Source: 2-01-FULL-45-10 sp964433975 (GTDB taxonomy: Bacteria > Omnitrophota > Gorgyraeia > 2-01-FULL-45-10). From it: a DNA stretch of 12,874 bases. The notes under the pieces are model-generated. The model ran no database searches. It saw nothing but the letters and a program-made list of their open reading frames with translations, and was not told the DNA's origin. A program made the position numbers and the translations under genes. The DNA lies in the NCBI GenBank assembly GCA_964433975.1, contig CAYSSS010000040.1, positions 1 to 12,874 of the forward strand, written 5' to 3'. Below are positions 1-6,873 of this stretch, one piece after another. Each line of letters begins with the position of its first letter. The stretch's first letter is position 1.

Positions 1-39
1 CACAGTCAAGTGCTCTAGCCAGGCTGAGCTACACCCACC
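1..39 (-). tRNA. tRNA-His (anticodon GTG), 5' half only
   Basis: On the minus strand the 5' acceptor strand GTGGGTG is followed by T8-A9, a GCTC/GAGC D stem and the anticodon-stem strand CTTGA. The loop then begins C-T-GTG. The window ends exactly after the third anticodon base, so the 3' half is missing. A genome-encoded G at position 39 sits just before the acceptor strand, as expected for the extra G-1 of histidine tRNA, which supports the identity. A separate promoter lies immediately upstream. Confidence 0.88.
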
Positions 40-51
40 GCGATTTCGGAT

Positions 52-80
52 ATTATATCGTCTTGCCTGGATTTTCGCAA
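52..80 (-). promoter_or_regulatory. Sigma70-type promoter of tRNA-His
   Basis: Minus-strand -35 TTGCGA (75-80) and a perfect -10 TATAAT (52-57) are separated by exactly 17 bp. Predicted initiation near 45 would give a leader of about 6 nt before the tRNA, typical of tRNA promoters. It lies in the 53-bp gap after the PilZ gene, so tRNA-His can be transcribed independently of the upstream genes. Confidence 0.6.
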
Positions 81-92
81 GTAAAGATAGAA

Positions 93-494
93 CTACTTTT
101 TGTGTAGTTTTTTAATTATATTCTGTATTCTTTTTTTCCGCACGTAAGCGTCTATCAATTCTATGTTTTTTTTCTGCATCCAGACAAATTTCAGGCCTAC
201 GTTGTATGATTTTTTGCTGCTACTTAATTTAACCCTGACCACTTCACCTAAACCAGTCAAAATCTTGTCGGTGCTGGGAATTCTAAATTGAAATTCCAAT
301 ATCGCACGCACCGGCATTCTCTTCCGTACGACAAATTTGACTCCGTTTGCACAGATATTATCCGTATGTGACTTTATCACCATATCTACCAATGGTCTTA
401 AGTCTTTTGATAATACTGTATATTTCAAAACGCAACGGCTCGGCACCCTTAAATATGCTCTCTTTTCTTTGCCTGTAAATCTGATCTTTGCCAT
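93..494 (-). CDS. PilZ-domain cyclic-di-GMP receptor protein
   Basis: This 133-residue protein is essentially one PilZ domain. The N-terminal binding motif RxxxR is present as R12-AYL-R16. The second motif [D/N]xSxxG appears as N46-I-C48-A-N-G51, with Cys in place of the usual Ser, and is followed by a beta-rich stretch with a GLGEVVRV strand near 81-88. The C-terminus (about 108-133) is lysine-rich and probably helical. No signal peptide or membrane segment is visible, so it should be cytosolic. PilZ proteins bind c-di-GMP and relay it to motility, polysaccharide or secretion machinery; the target here is unknown. The ATG lies 4 bp after the stop of the GGDEF/ATPase gene, so the two are almost certainly one transcript, with the ribosome-binding purines in the end of that gene. 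Confident in the family; binding is inferred because of the Ser-to-Cys change. Confidence 0.85.
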   Translation of the reverse strand: MAKIRFTGKEKRAYLRVPSRCVLKYTVLSKDLRPLVDMVIKSHTDNICANGVKFVVRKRMPVRAILEFQFRIPSTDKILTGLGEVVRVKLSSSKKSYNVGLKFVWMQKKNIELIDAYVRKKRIQNIIKKLHKK

Positions 495-498
495 CTTA

Positions 499-3400
499 TT
501 ATTTCTTCTTCTTTGTTTGAATTTTCTGAATTATACCTCTTACCATGTTTTCTGCAGATTTATTTTTCAAAAGAGGGTTCAACTCATTTATAAAAGAGTC
601 GTCGGCTAATTCTTCTATGGCCAGGGCGGCTGCCTGTTTTATATCGTCGCTTTTATCTTTAAGGGCTTCTATCAAGATCTTCAAAGATTCTGTGGTACCG
701 ATCTTTTTTAGCGTTACGACACATTGCCTTCTTACTTGAAGAGAGTCAGCATCCAAGAAGGGGGCTATGAGCGGGACAAACTCCTTGTTGCCGATATATC
801 CGAACATCTCTATGACATTTCTTATGACATGACTTCGCTTGGAAGTATTCAGCATCCTCTTCAAAGCATCTTCTGCGGGCTGACCTATCTTTTTAAGCAT
901 CATGGCCACTGAGTTGCGTATAACAAACAGCTCAAACGGGTCTTTCTCACGGGGTTCTTCTTGCGTCAAAATGTCAAGCATGGAATCGAGGGCATATTCA
1001 CCGAGCGACTCCAAAATATCAGTGATATTTGTGGGATCACCGGACCTCAGCTTTGCCCTAAATGCTGTCATTAAAGCCTCCACCACTTTCGGGTGGGCGA
1101 TCTTGTGTAGTCCGTCTTCTACAATTTTTTTCTGTTCAGGCGCCCGCTTAGAATCGGCGGTGATCTGCGCCTTTAAATTATTGATGATCGTTCCCGCCTG
1201 GCTATAACTTCCTTTATCTATAAGATGGACGGCCATGGTCTGCAGTCCATCGCAAAGCTTAGTAAACTCTTTCAATTGCTTAGTATCGTTGAACCTATTG
1301 AGCATGGCTTTTATCAATATCTCTAAAAGATCCGACTTTTCGTAAACTAGAAGAGATTCGCCAAGTTTGATAGCCCCTTCTGCGATCGCAGATTCATCTT
1401 CGATATTTCCTGCGTTGAGACCCTCTGAGAATCTATCGACTATACTTTTTATTTTTTCGTTATTCTTTGCCAAAATAAGGGCCTCGGCTATAAGGTCCAT
1501 TTTGTTTGATACTTTGGGATCGAAATACTGCTCAAGAGGCATATCCAAGAGGCTGTCTTTCGTTAATTCAGCGATCGAAGGCACCCATCCCCTGCCGCCG
1601 GCAGACATTGTTACATCAGACAGCTTTTCATATCTCACCTGATCTATCTTTATATGCGAAACGCCCTTCTCTCTGAGTAGTGCTGCAATATCTCCTTCGG
1701 GATTGGAAAGATAGTACAAAAAATACGCGAACTCTTCCTGTCCCAAGTCACGCTTGAAGGTTATGCTGTTTATACCATAGTCTTCCATCAGACTTATAAG
1801 AGTGAAACCTATGATGTTTTTTGCATCAATATGTTTGGGCACATATCCGTTTACCAGAATCTTACCTTCCGTGTTGGAGAATGTCAGGGTGGGGTCGTTC
1901 TTAAGAATTTTGACCATTATTTGATAGGCCCTGTTCTCCAAGTCTATCCTCATACTATTGCCGGCGGGGTAGAGCAGAGTTCCTATGGCAGCTGCCCGAA
2001 GGGCCAATATCGCGTCCTTGGCGATCCTGGTGCTTGCTTCGCTGAGCGGTTTCTCCAAAAGCTCTTCAATGCTTACGGGTGTCTCTTTTTGTTTCTCCAG
2101 AATATCGGTCAATTTTGCAGGCAGAGAGAACTCTTTGATCAGTTTCTGGCGGATATTTTTATATTTTGAGGCGGCCTCATCTTCTTTGGCCAGATCAAGA
2201 TGATAGATCAAGCGATCCAGCTGTCCCGGGAGCTCATCCTTGTACTCTTGCTTGATAAGTTCCGCGAGTTTGTGATGGACTAAATCCGCTTTTTGGGCCG
2301 TAACTTTATCGGCAATTATTTTTCTTACAGACTCAGTACTGAAGGACAATGAATCGCAGCTTGGGTCCGGCAATCTTATTATTCCTGCTTTTGTTGCGCG
2401 GTCCAGCAGTTCCATCAGATACCCTTCCTTATATCCTCCGAACCTCTCTAGAGTATCGAGCTCCACTTTTCCGCCCATTATTGCGGCCATGGAAAGCATC
2501 TCCCTGGTTTCATCGTCCAAACCTCTAAGGATATGCTCAGCGGCATCGGACAGGGAGTCCGGGATATCCTCTGTGCCAATGTCCGTCAATCTCCACCTGC
2601 CGTCTTTGTATTGTATATGACCCTTCTCAACCAGATTCCTCAATATCTCACACAATAAAAGAGGGTTCCCCTTGCTCGCTGTAAATATATCTTCCATCTG
2701 CTTCGGCTCGAACTCAATGCCGTGAAAGATTGAAATGATCAGCTGGCTCACCTCATCTTTCTCAAGAGGCCTCAGCTTTATGGCCGTAAAAACACCCGTG
2801 GCTAACAGATCTTTTAAATCTTCCGCTTTTTCCTTTCCATATGCCCCTATAAAAAGAAATTTTTTAATACCGGAAAACCCCAGGATGGTAGAGAAAAATT
2901 GCAAAGTGATCTGATTTGCGCGGTTGATATCATCAACTACCAAAACCAGCGTCTTTTCGCGGGCGGCACTTACAACTATTTTGCATAGGGCTGAAAAGAT
3001 ATTTTTGGCTCTTCTTTCGGGTTCATTATTAACGGATGCGTTCTTGATAAGCTTTTTAGCGGCTGGATATAAATATAAGACTTCCGCAAGTTCCGGGGGA
3101 CTAAGTTTTGCAAGGATATCCCTAAACTCATCTTCACCCAGCAAATTCGCCAATAAGCGAAGTAGCTCTGTCAGCGCCGCGAGAGGACCACCATCCTGCT
3201 TTTGCTCTAGTTTACAGAAAAGAAAAAGGACGTTTTGGCCTTCGGTCCATCCGGCAAACTCTCCAAGGAGCCTCGTCTTGCCTGTACCGGGCTCACCCTG
3301 CAATAATATGCTCTGCTTCTTCCCGCTCTCAGAAATTTTGTAGTGTTCTTTCATTTTACCAAGCTCTTCACTGCGGTTTACCAGGGGCGGCCTTAGAAGC

Positions 3401-3978
3401 ATCTGCCTTACCATGATACGGTTTTTTATCTCTTCGCCTACCGATTTATAATGGAAGATCCTGTTTTTTCCGGCTTTTTTTGCGGCGTACAAAGCCTGGT
3501 CTGCGCAATTTATCAAATCCGCCATGGAAACGCTATCGTCAGGATAGGCTGCAACACCTATGCTCAGCCCCTGACCCTTGAAATCTCTATCTTTTGTAGA
3601 CCATTTAAATTCGGATGAATCTTTTAATATCGACTCTCCTATCTTGTAGGCCTGATCTTCATCCATCCCCGGAAGTAGAATTAAAAATTCATCCCCTGCA
3701 TATCTGGCCACAATGCCATTGTCAGCGACCGATTTTTTCATTACCCTGGCCAGTTCCATCAGGATCATGTCACCCACCAAATGGCCGAATGTATCGTTTA
3801 TATTTTTGAAATTATCCACGTCTATCATAAGAACAGAAGTTTTTTTGGAAAAAGCTTCCTCTTCAGTGATGATCTTAGGCATGTTATTGTAAATGAAGCG
3901 GCGATTGCAGAGCTGGGTAAGGTCGTCTACCAGCGAGAGGGATAATTTTTCAGTATTAATTCTGCGAAAATTAGACAT
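499..3978 (-). CDS. GGDEF diguanylate cyclase fused to STAND/AAA-type ATPase and HEAT repeats
   Basis: A 1159-residue soluble protein. Residues ~14-178 form a GGDEF domain: metal/substrate residues D53, N61 and D62, and signature A94-GDEF, a variant seen in active cyclases. The inhibitory RxxD I-site is absent (A85-DNG in its place). Residues ~200-560 resemble AAA_16/STAND NTPases, with Walker A G228-EPGTGKT, Walker B ending D349-D350, and a following winged-helix-like region. Residues ~640-790 form an unrecognised alpha/beta module (PAGNSM near 671, ILVNG near 707). Residues ~960-1155 are helical HEAT-like repeats. It probably makes c-di-GMP under control of the NTPase/repeat part; that control is inference. 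The start is supported by AGGAT about 7 nt upstream. It is the first gene of a two-gene unit with PilZ, 94 bp after tRNA-Arg, and is visibly more AT-rich than the que genes. The whole-protein name is not known to me. Confidence 0.88.
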   Translation of the reverse strand: MSNFRRINTEKLSLSLVDDLTQLCNRRFIYNNMPKIITEEEAFSKKTSVLMIDVDNFKNINDTFGHLVGDMILMELARVMKKSVADNGIVARYAGDEFLILLPGMDEDQAYKIGESILKDSSEFKWSTKDRDFKGQGLSIGVAAYPDDSVSMADLINCADQALYAAKKAGKNRIFHYKSVGEEIKNRIMVRQMLLRPPLVNRSEELGKMKEHYKISESGKKQSILLQGEPGTGKTRLLGEFAGWTEGQNVLFLFCKLEQKQDGGPLAALTELLRLLANLLGEDEFRDILAKLSPPELAEVLYLYPAAKKLIKNASVNNEPERRAKNIFSALCKIVVSAAREKTLVLVVDDINRANQITLQFFSTILGFSGIKKFLFIGAYGKEKAEDLKDLLATGVFTAIKLRPLEKDEVSQLIISIFHGIEFEPKQMEDIFTASKGNPLLLCEILRNLVEKGHIQYKDGRWRLTDIGTEDIPDSLSDAAEHILRGLDDETREMLSMAAIMGGKVELDTLERFGGYKEGYLMELLDRATKAGIIRLPDPSCDSLSFSTESVRKIIADKVTAQKADLVHHKLAELIKQEYKDELPGQLDRLIYHLDLAKEDEAASKYKNIRQKLIKEFSLPAKLTDILEKQKETPVSIEELLEKPLSEASTRIAKDAILALRAAAIGTLLYPAGNSMRIDLENRAYQIMVKILKNDPTLTFSNTEGKILVNGYVPKHIDAKNIIGFTLISLMEDYGINSITFKRDLGQEEFAYFLYYLSNPEGDIAALLREKGVSHIKIDQVRYEKLSDVTMSAGGRGWVPSIAELTKDSLLDMPLEQYFDPKVSNKMDLIAEALILAKNNEKIKSIVDRFSEGLNAGNIEDESAIAEGAIKLGESLLVYEKSDLLEILIKAMLNRFNDTKQLKEFTKLCDGLQTMAVHLIDKGSYSQAGTIINNLKAQITADSKRAPEQKKIVEDGLHKIAHPKVVEALMTAFRAKLRSGDPTNITDILESLGEYALDSMLDILTQEEPREKDPFELFVIRNSVAMMLKKIGQPAEDALKRMLNTSKRSHVIRNVIEMFGYIGNKEFVPLIAPFLDADSLQVRRQCVVTLKKIGTTESLKILIEALKDKSDDIKQAAALAIEELADDSFINELNPLLKNKSAENMVRGIIQKIQTKKKK

Positions 3979-4045
3979 CGCTTATCCTAATGTCTTCCAT
4001 AAATATCAGCTTCATTGAAGTTTGTACTGAATCATCGTCTTCCCT

Positions 4046-4064
4046 GCCTCTCTGTTTTAGAGGC
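4046..4064 (-). other. Small hairpin between tRNA-Arg and the GGDEF gene
   Basis: Perfect 6-bp stem GCCTCT/AGAGGC with a 7-nt loop, 8 bp after the 3' CCA of tRNA-Arg on the minus strand. Neither strand has a T-run next to it, so it does not qualify as an intrinsic terminator. It may mark tRNA 3' processing or weak attenuation ahead of the GGDEF gene. Confidence 0.35.
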
Positions 4065-4072
4065 ATAATAAT

Positions 4073-4149
4073 TGGCGTCCCTGGCCTGATTCGAACAGGC
4101 GACCCTCTGCTTAGAAGGCAGATGCTCTATCCAACTGAGCTACAGGGAC
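4073..4149 (-). tRNA. tRNA-Arg (anticodon TCT)
   Basis: A complete cloverleaf is readable on the minus strand. The acceptor GTCCCTG pairs with CAGGGAC, the D stem is GCTC/GAGC, and the anticodon stem TCTGC/GCAGA encloses loop CTTCTAA with anticodon TCT. The T arm contains GTTCGAATC. The discriminator is G and the 3' CCA is encoded (4073-4075). Its 5' end is only 9 bp from the stop codon of the HTH gene, and no promoter is evident between them, so it is likely processed from a longer transcript. Confidence 0.96.
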
Positions 4150-4158
4150 TCGTAGTTT

Positions 4159-4812
4159 TTAAAGATCAGATATATCGATTAGGGCCTCAATCCAACCCAT
4201 TATTTTATAAAAAAGATTCGAATCGCAGACTATGATAGACGCAATTCCATTAGAAAGTTTACGAAATCGCTTACCATTTGAATCGCTCTTTTTCAATGTG
4301 GTTTTATAACATCTGTTTTTAGGTATTCCTGTTATGCTAGACCAGTAATTTTCTGCTTCTTCCTTGTCTGTATCCGAATGAATTCTAACATGTAACCGTA
4401 GCTTTTCTTCAGGAACATCGCATATCACCCTCAACCATTTAACCGCGAATTTGATAAATCCGGGATCTGCATTAGTAAATTTTACTAACCCATCATTTGT
4501 CTTAGAACCTTCTGACCAATAAGCCATGACGCCCAGCAGCTTAAACGTATCAGTATCTATTTTTTTAATTTCTTGCTTCGCTGCTGCTTTAATCTTTGAC
4601 ACCCTATCTATCTTTCTTCTGTGCAACACCTGCCCGGCATTTATACTGGCTATTCTTCTCCTCTGATTAGAGGCCTCGCTTGGCAAATAAGGAATACTAT
4701 TTAACCACAAACTTAAAGACCCTTTCGATACATTTAGGAGCCCTTCTATTTCTCTGTATGTTAAGCCCTGTTTTCTTAGGCCTATCGCTTTTTCTCTTTC
4801 AATAATTTTCAT
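4159..4812 (-). CDS. HTH protein with LAGLIDADG-like core, function unknown
   Basis: A 217-residue protein. Residues ~5-38 form a resolvase/Hin-like helix-turn-helix (GLTYREIEGLLNVSKGSLSL around 16-35). A basic linker follows (~50-80). Residues ~90-217 contain LLGVMAYWSEGSK (92-104), a FTNADP turn (112-117), a conserved-looking WLR (126-128) and a C-terminal GWIEALI (206-212). The LLGVMAYWSEG segment recalls the helix of LAGLIDADG endonucleases, with Glu101 where the catalytic acid would be. From memory, similar unnamed proteins are common in uncultured bacterial lineages; I know of no assigned function. A site-specific nuclease, a transcription factor or an orphan of a mobile element are all possible. 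AGGA lies about 8 nt before the ATG. It sits between tRNA-Pro (28 bp upstream) and tRNA-Arg (9 bp downstream). One 60-base line inside it (4441-4500) is 35% GC, well below the que region. Confidence 0.75.
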   Translation of the reverse strand: MKIIEREKAIGLRKQGLTYREIEGLLNVSKGSLSLWLNSIPYLPSEASNQRRRIASINAGQVLHRRKIDRVSKIKAAAKQEIKKIDTDTFKLLGVMAYWSEGSKTNDGLVKFTNADPGFIKFAVKWLRVICDVPEEKLRLHVRIHSDTDKEEAENYWSSITGIPKNRCYKTTLKKSDSNGKRFRKLSNGIASIIVCDSNLFYKIMGWIEALIDISDL

Positions 4813-4840
4813 CTATTGTCCTGTAATAGTCGTTACAATA

Positions 4841-4917
4841 TGGTCGGGAAGGCGAGATTCGAACTCGCGACCCCCTGGTCCCAAACCAGGTGCGCTAGCC
4901 AGCTGCGCTACTTCCCG
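4841..4917 (-). tRNA. tRNA-Pro (anticodon TGG)
   Basis: A complete cloverleaf on the minus strand. The acceptor CGGGAAG pairs with CTTCCCG, and the D stem is GCGC/GCGC. Anticodon stem CCTGG/CCAGG encloses TTTGGGA with anticodon TGG. The T arm carries GAGTTCGAATCTC, the discriminator is A, and CCA is encoded (4841-4843). The 5' end is 23 bp after the rdgB stop codon with no usable promoter between, suggesting it is released from the long upstream transcript. Confidence 0.96.
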
Positions 4918-4940
4918 AATTATACCATATTGTTAAAGAG

Positions 4941-5534
4941 CTAAATATACTTTCTCAAGAACTTCCGAGCTTTCTTCAGCGCCTTCGAGCGGTGGCTCAT
5001 CTTGTCCTTGACTTTAAGCCCGAGCTCTCCGAAGGTCTTATTATATTTCGGTACCAAAAAGACCGGATCGTAACCGAAACCTTGCCTCCCCCTTACAGAA
5101 TCGGCTATGCGGCCATTGCAACACTCTTCTACGACATTTACGACCTTGCCATTATCAGCTATCGCGATAGCGCAGACGAAACGCGCTCCTCTTTTGCCGG
5201 CCGGCACGGCCTTCATCAACTTCAATAACTTCGCGTTATTATCGTGATCCTTTTTATTGTTTCCCGCGAACCTGGCGCTCTTTACACCGGGCCGCCCGTC
5301 CAGCGCGTCGACACAAAGCCCGGAATCATCCGCAAGGACGAGACCCTTCGTGAACTTCGATATGATAACGGCCTTCTTTATCGCGTTGCCCTTAAAGGTA
5401 CTCTTGTCTTCCCTTATCCGCGGCGCGCCCGACGATTCTTTAAGAGAGGCTATGCGGGCCACTACGTTCTTCAAATACCTCTTAAGCTCCCGCAGCTTCT
5501 TATCGTTCTTTGTAGCTATGAGTACTTCTATCAT
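4941..5534 (-). CDS. rdgB: XTP/dITP pyrophosphatase (RdgB/HAM1 family)
   Basis: Hydrolyses non-canonical purine nucleoside triphosphates (dITP, XTP, ITP) to the monophosphate and pyrophosphate, keeping them out of nucleic acids; cytosolic, Mg-dependent. At 197 residues it is a full-length family member. Visible signatures are the N-terminal nucleotide-binding T8-K-N-DKK, E42 followed by STFKGNA (45-51), the acidic metal site LADDSGL (67-73) with D69/D70, the substrate-specificity loop GFGYDP (152-157) and the C-terminal SHR (180-182). The ATG shares one base with the rph stop codon (TGATG), which implies translational coupling. The rph-rdgB pairing is common in bacteria. The gene closes the que-fum-rph run and is followed by tRNA-Pro. 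Confidence 0.96.
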   Translation of the reverse strand: MIEVLIATKNDKKLRELKRYLKNVVARIASLKESSGAPRIREDKSTFKGNAIKKAVIISKFTKGLVLADDSGLCVDALDGRPGVKSARFAGNNKKDHDNNAKLLKLMKAVPAGKRGARFVCAIAIADNGKVVNVVEECCNGRIADSVRGRQGFGYDPVFLVPKYNKTFGELGLKVKDKMSHRSKALKKARKFLRKYI

Positions 5535-6265
5535 CAGGCTATCTTTATGCCTTTGAGAATATTTTTCTGTGAATGGACGATCTCTTCTATTCCATTTTGC
5601 GCGAGAGAGATAAGTTTATTTAAGTCCTCTTTTTTGAACGGCTCCCTCTCGGCGGTGCCCTGTACCTCTATAAACTTTCCGGCGCCGGTCATGACTACGT
5701 TCATGTCGACTTCCGCCTTGGAATCCTCTTCATAATCGAGATCTATCACAGTCACGCCGCCTATGATTCCCACGCTGATCGCGGCCACGTAATCCGACAG
5801 GGGAACCGTCTGCAGTATGCGGTCTTTCTTCATCTTTTCCAACGCGAGCGCCAGAGCTACAAAGCTTCCCGTAATACTCGCGCAGCGTGTGCCGCCGTCG
5901 GCCTGGATGACGTCGCAATCGAGCCATATCGTCCTCTCGCCGAGCTTCGTCATGTCGGTAACGCTTCTTAGAGATCTGCCTATAAGGCGCTGTATCTCGT
6001 GGGTCCTGCCTCCGAGCTTACCCTTCGACGCCTCGCGCGAAACGCGTGATTTGCATGAGCGCGGTATCATTCCGTACTCGGCTGTTACCCAGCCGTTGCC
6101 AGAGCCTCTCAAAAAATGCGGCACTCCATCTTCGACCGAAGCGGTCGCTATCACTTTGGTATTATCCAGCTCAACGAGACACGAGCCTTCGGCGTATTTT
6201 ATGTAGTTCTTGGTTATCTTCAGCTTCCTCAGCTCGTTATTCTTTCTTCCGTCCTGCCTTATCAT
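5534..6265 (-). CDS. rph: Ribonuclease PH
   Basis: Phosphate-dependent 3'-to-5' exoribonuclease that trims tRNA 3' ends, acting as a hexameric ring in the cytosol. All 243 residues align with the family pattern: N-terminal R-x-DGR (3-7), EYGMIPRS (63-70), the GGRTHEIQRLIGRSLR helix (85-100) with the phosphate-contacting Arg87, the GGTR loop (124-127) and the acidic pair in DLDYEEDSKAEVD (175-187). The start is fixed by MIRQDGR, since RNase PH proteins begin this way, although it makes the gene overlap the 3' end of fumB by 29 nt. It is followed by rdgB with a one-base overlap. Its presence among genes that border tRNA-Pro fits a role in tRNA maturation, though its substrates are genome-wide. 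Confidence 0.96.
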   Translation of the reverse strand: MIRQDGRKNNELRKLKITKNYIKYAEGSCLVELDNTKVIATASVEDGVPHFLRGSGNGWVTAEYGMIPRSCKSRVSREASKGKLGGRTHEIQRLIGRSLRSVTDMTKLGERTIWLDCDVIQADGGTRCASITGSFVALALALEKMKKDRILQTVPLSDYVAAISVGIIGGVTVIDLDYEEDSKAEVDMNVVMTGAGKFIEVQGTAEREPFKKEDLNKLISLAQNGIEEIVHSQKNILKGIKIA

Positions 6266-6779
6266 ACAGATCTCTTCCTTTCGAGTCTATCCCCACCAGG
6301 AGCGGGAAATCTTTTACCTCCAGCTTGTGTACGGCTTCCGGCCCCAAATCACTGTAGAGGATGATCTTGGACGACTTCACCTTGGTTGACAACAATGCGC
6401 CTATACCGCCGGTGGCCAAAAAATATACGCATCTATGTCTCTTTATAGCTCGCTTGATCTCATCCGACCTGTCACCCTTCCCTATCATTCCGCCCAGGCC
6501 AAGCGAAATAAGCGCGGGAGTAAACGAATCCATCCTCGAACTGGTCGTCGGTCCGCAGGAGCCTATCGGCCTGCCTGGCCTCGTCGGCGTCGGGCCGCAA
6601 TAATATATCACAGCGTCCTTAAGCTTCAGAGGCAGCGACTTACCTTTTTTCAGAGTATCGCATAATCTCTTATGCGCGGCATCGCGCGCGGTAAGTATAG
6701 TGCCGCTCAAAAGGACTTCGTCGCCTGCTTTTAGCCTCTTCCTGACATCTTCTGTAAGTGGAGTTGATATATTAATCAT
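6237..6779 (-). CDS. fumB: Class I fumarate hydratase, beta subunit (Fe-S hydro-lyase)
   Basis: The C-terminal subunit of a two-subunit class I fumarase/tartrate-dehydratase-type enzyme, which interconverts fumarate and malate together with the 4Fe-4S alpha subunit. Signatures are the SGTILTARDAAH segment (25-36), YYCGPTPTRPGRPIGSCGP (59-77), the SSRMDSFTP loop (80-88) and GMIGKGD (97-103). The chosen start gives 180 residues beginning MINISTPL, the normal N-terminus. The frame stays open another 30 codons upstream, but those residues are encoded by a REP-like repeat and do not belong to the family. No good Shine-Dalgarno site precedes the chosen ATG; only CAACAAACAAA is present. The 3' end overlaps rph by 29 nt. 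Tartrate dehydratase remains possible from sequence alone, but fumarase is far more likely. Confidence 0.92.
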   Translation of the reverse strand: MINISTPLTEDVRKRLKAGDEVLLSGTILTARDAAHKRLCDTLKKGKSLPLKLKDAVIYYCGPTPTRPGRPIGSCGPTTSSRMDSFTPALISLGLGGMIGKGDRSDEIKRAIKRHRCVYFLATGGIGALLSTKVKSSKIILYSDLGPEAVHKLEVKDFPLLVGIDSKGRDLYDKAGRKKE

Positions 6780-6789
6780 TTTGTTTGTT

Positions 6790-6873
6790 GAGATTGCTTC
6801 GCTCACTTCGTTCGCTCGCAATGACGAGAGTAAGCTGTCGTTGCGAGGGCACGATAGTGCCCGAAGCAATCTC
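6790..6873. repeat. BIME-like pair of inverted REP units between fumA and fumB
   Basis: Perfect 12-bp terminal inverted repeats GAGATTGCTTCG (6790-6801) and CGAAGCAATCTC (6862-6873) bound an 84-bp element. It resolves into two REP units facing each other: 6790-6828, and 6835-6873 read on the minus strand. Each has head GAGATTGCTTCG, a variable GC-rich middle (GGCAC/GTGCC stem in the right unit) and tail CTCGCAAYGAC. A third unit of the same family is at 9472-9503. The element fills almost the whole 93-bp gap and abuts the last base of the fumA stop codon. Confidence 0.85.

Noticed and set aside
91..109. AACTAC/GTAGTT hairpin at the end of the PilZ gene as a terminator
   Set aside because: Only 6 bp and AT-rich; on the minus strand it overlaps the stop codon and is followed by CTATCTTT rather than a proper T-run. 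The better T-run is on the plus strand, where there is no transcript to end.
1831..3343. Long plus-strand open frames (for example 1831-2169 and 2924-3343) opposite the GGDEF/ATPase gene
   Set aside because: They lie antisense to a well-supported gene, have low-complexity Ser/Leu-rich translations and no recognisable domain or ribosome-binding site.
4919..4924. Perfect TATAAT on the minus strand before tRNA-Pro
   Set aside because: It ends one base before the mature tRNA 5' end, too close to start transcription there, and no -35 box is found at the right distance.
6780..6869. Longer fumB start adding 30 N-terminal residues
   Set aside because: The extra residues are encoded by the inverted REP pair and precede the normal MINISTPL start of the family.
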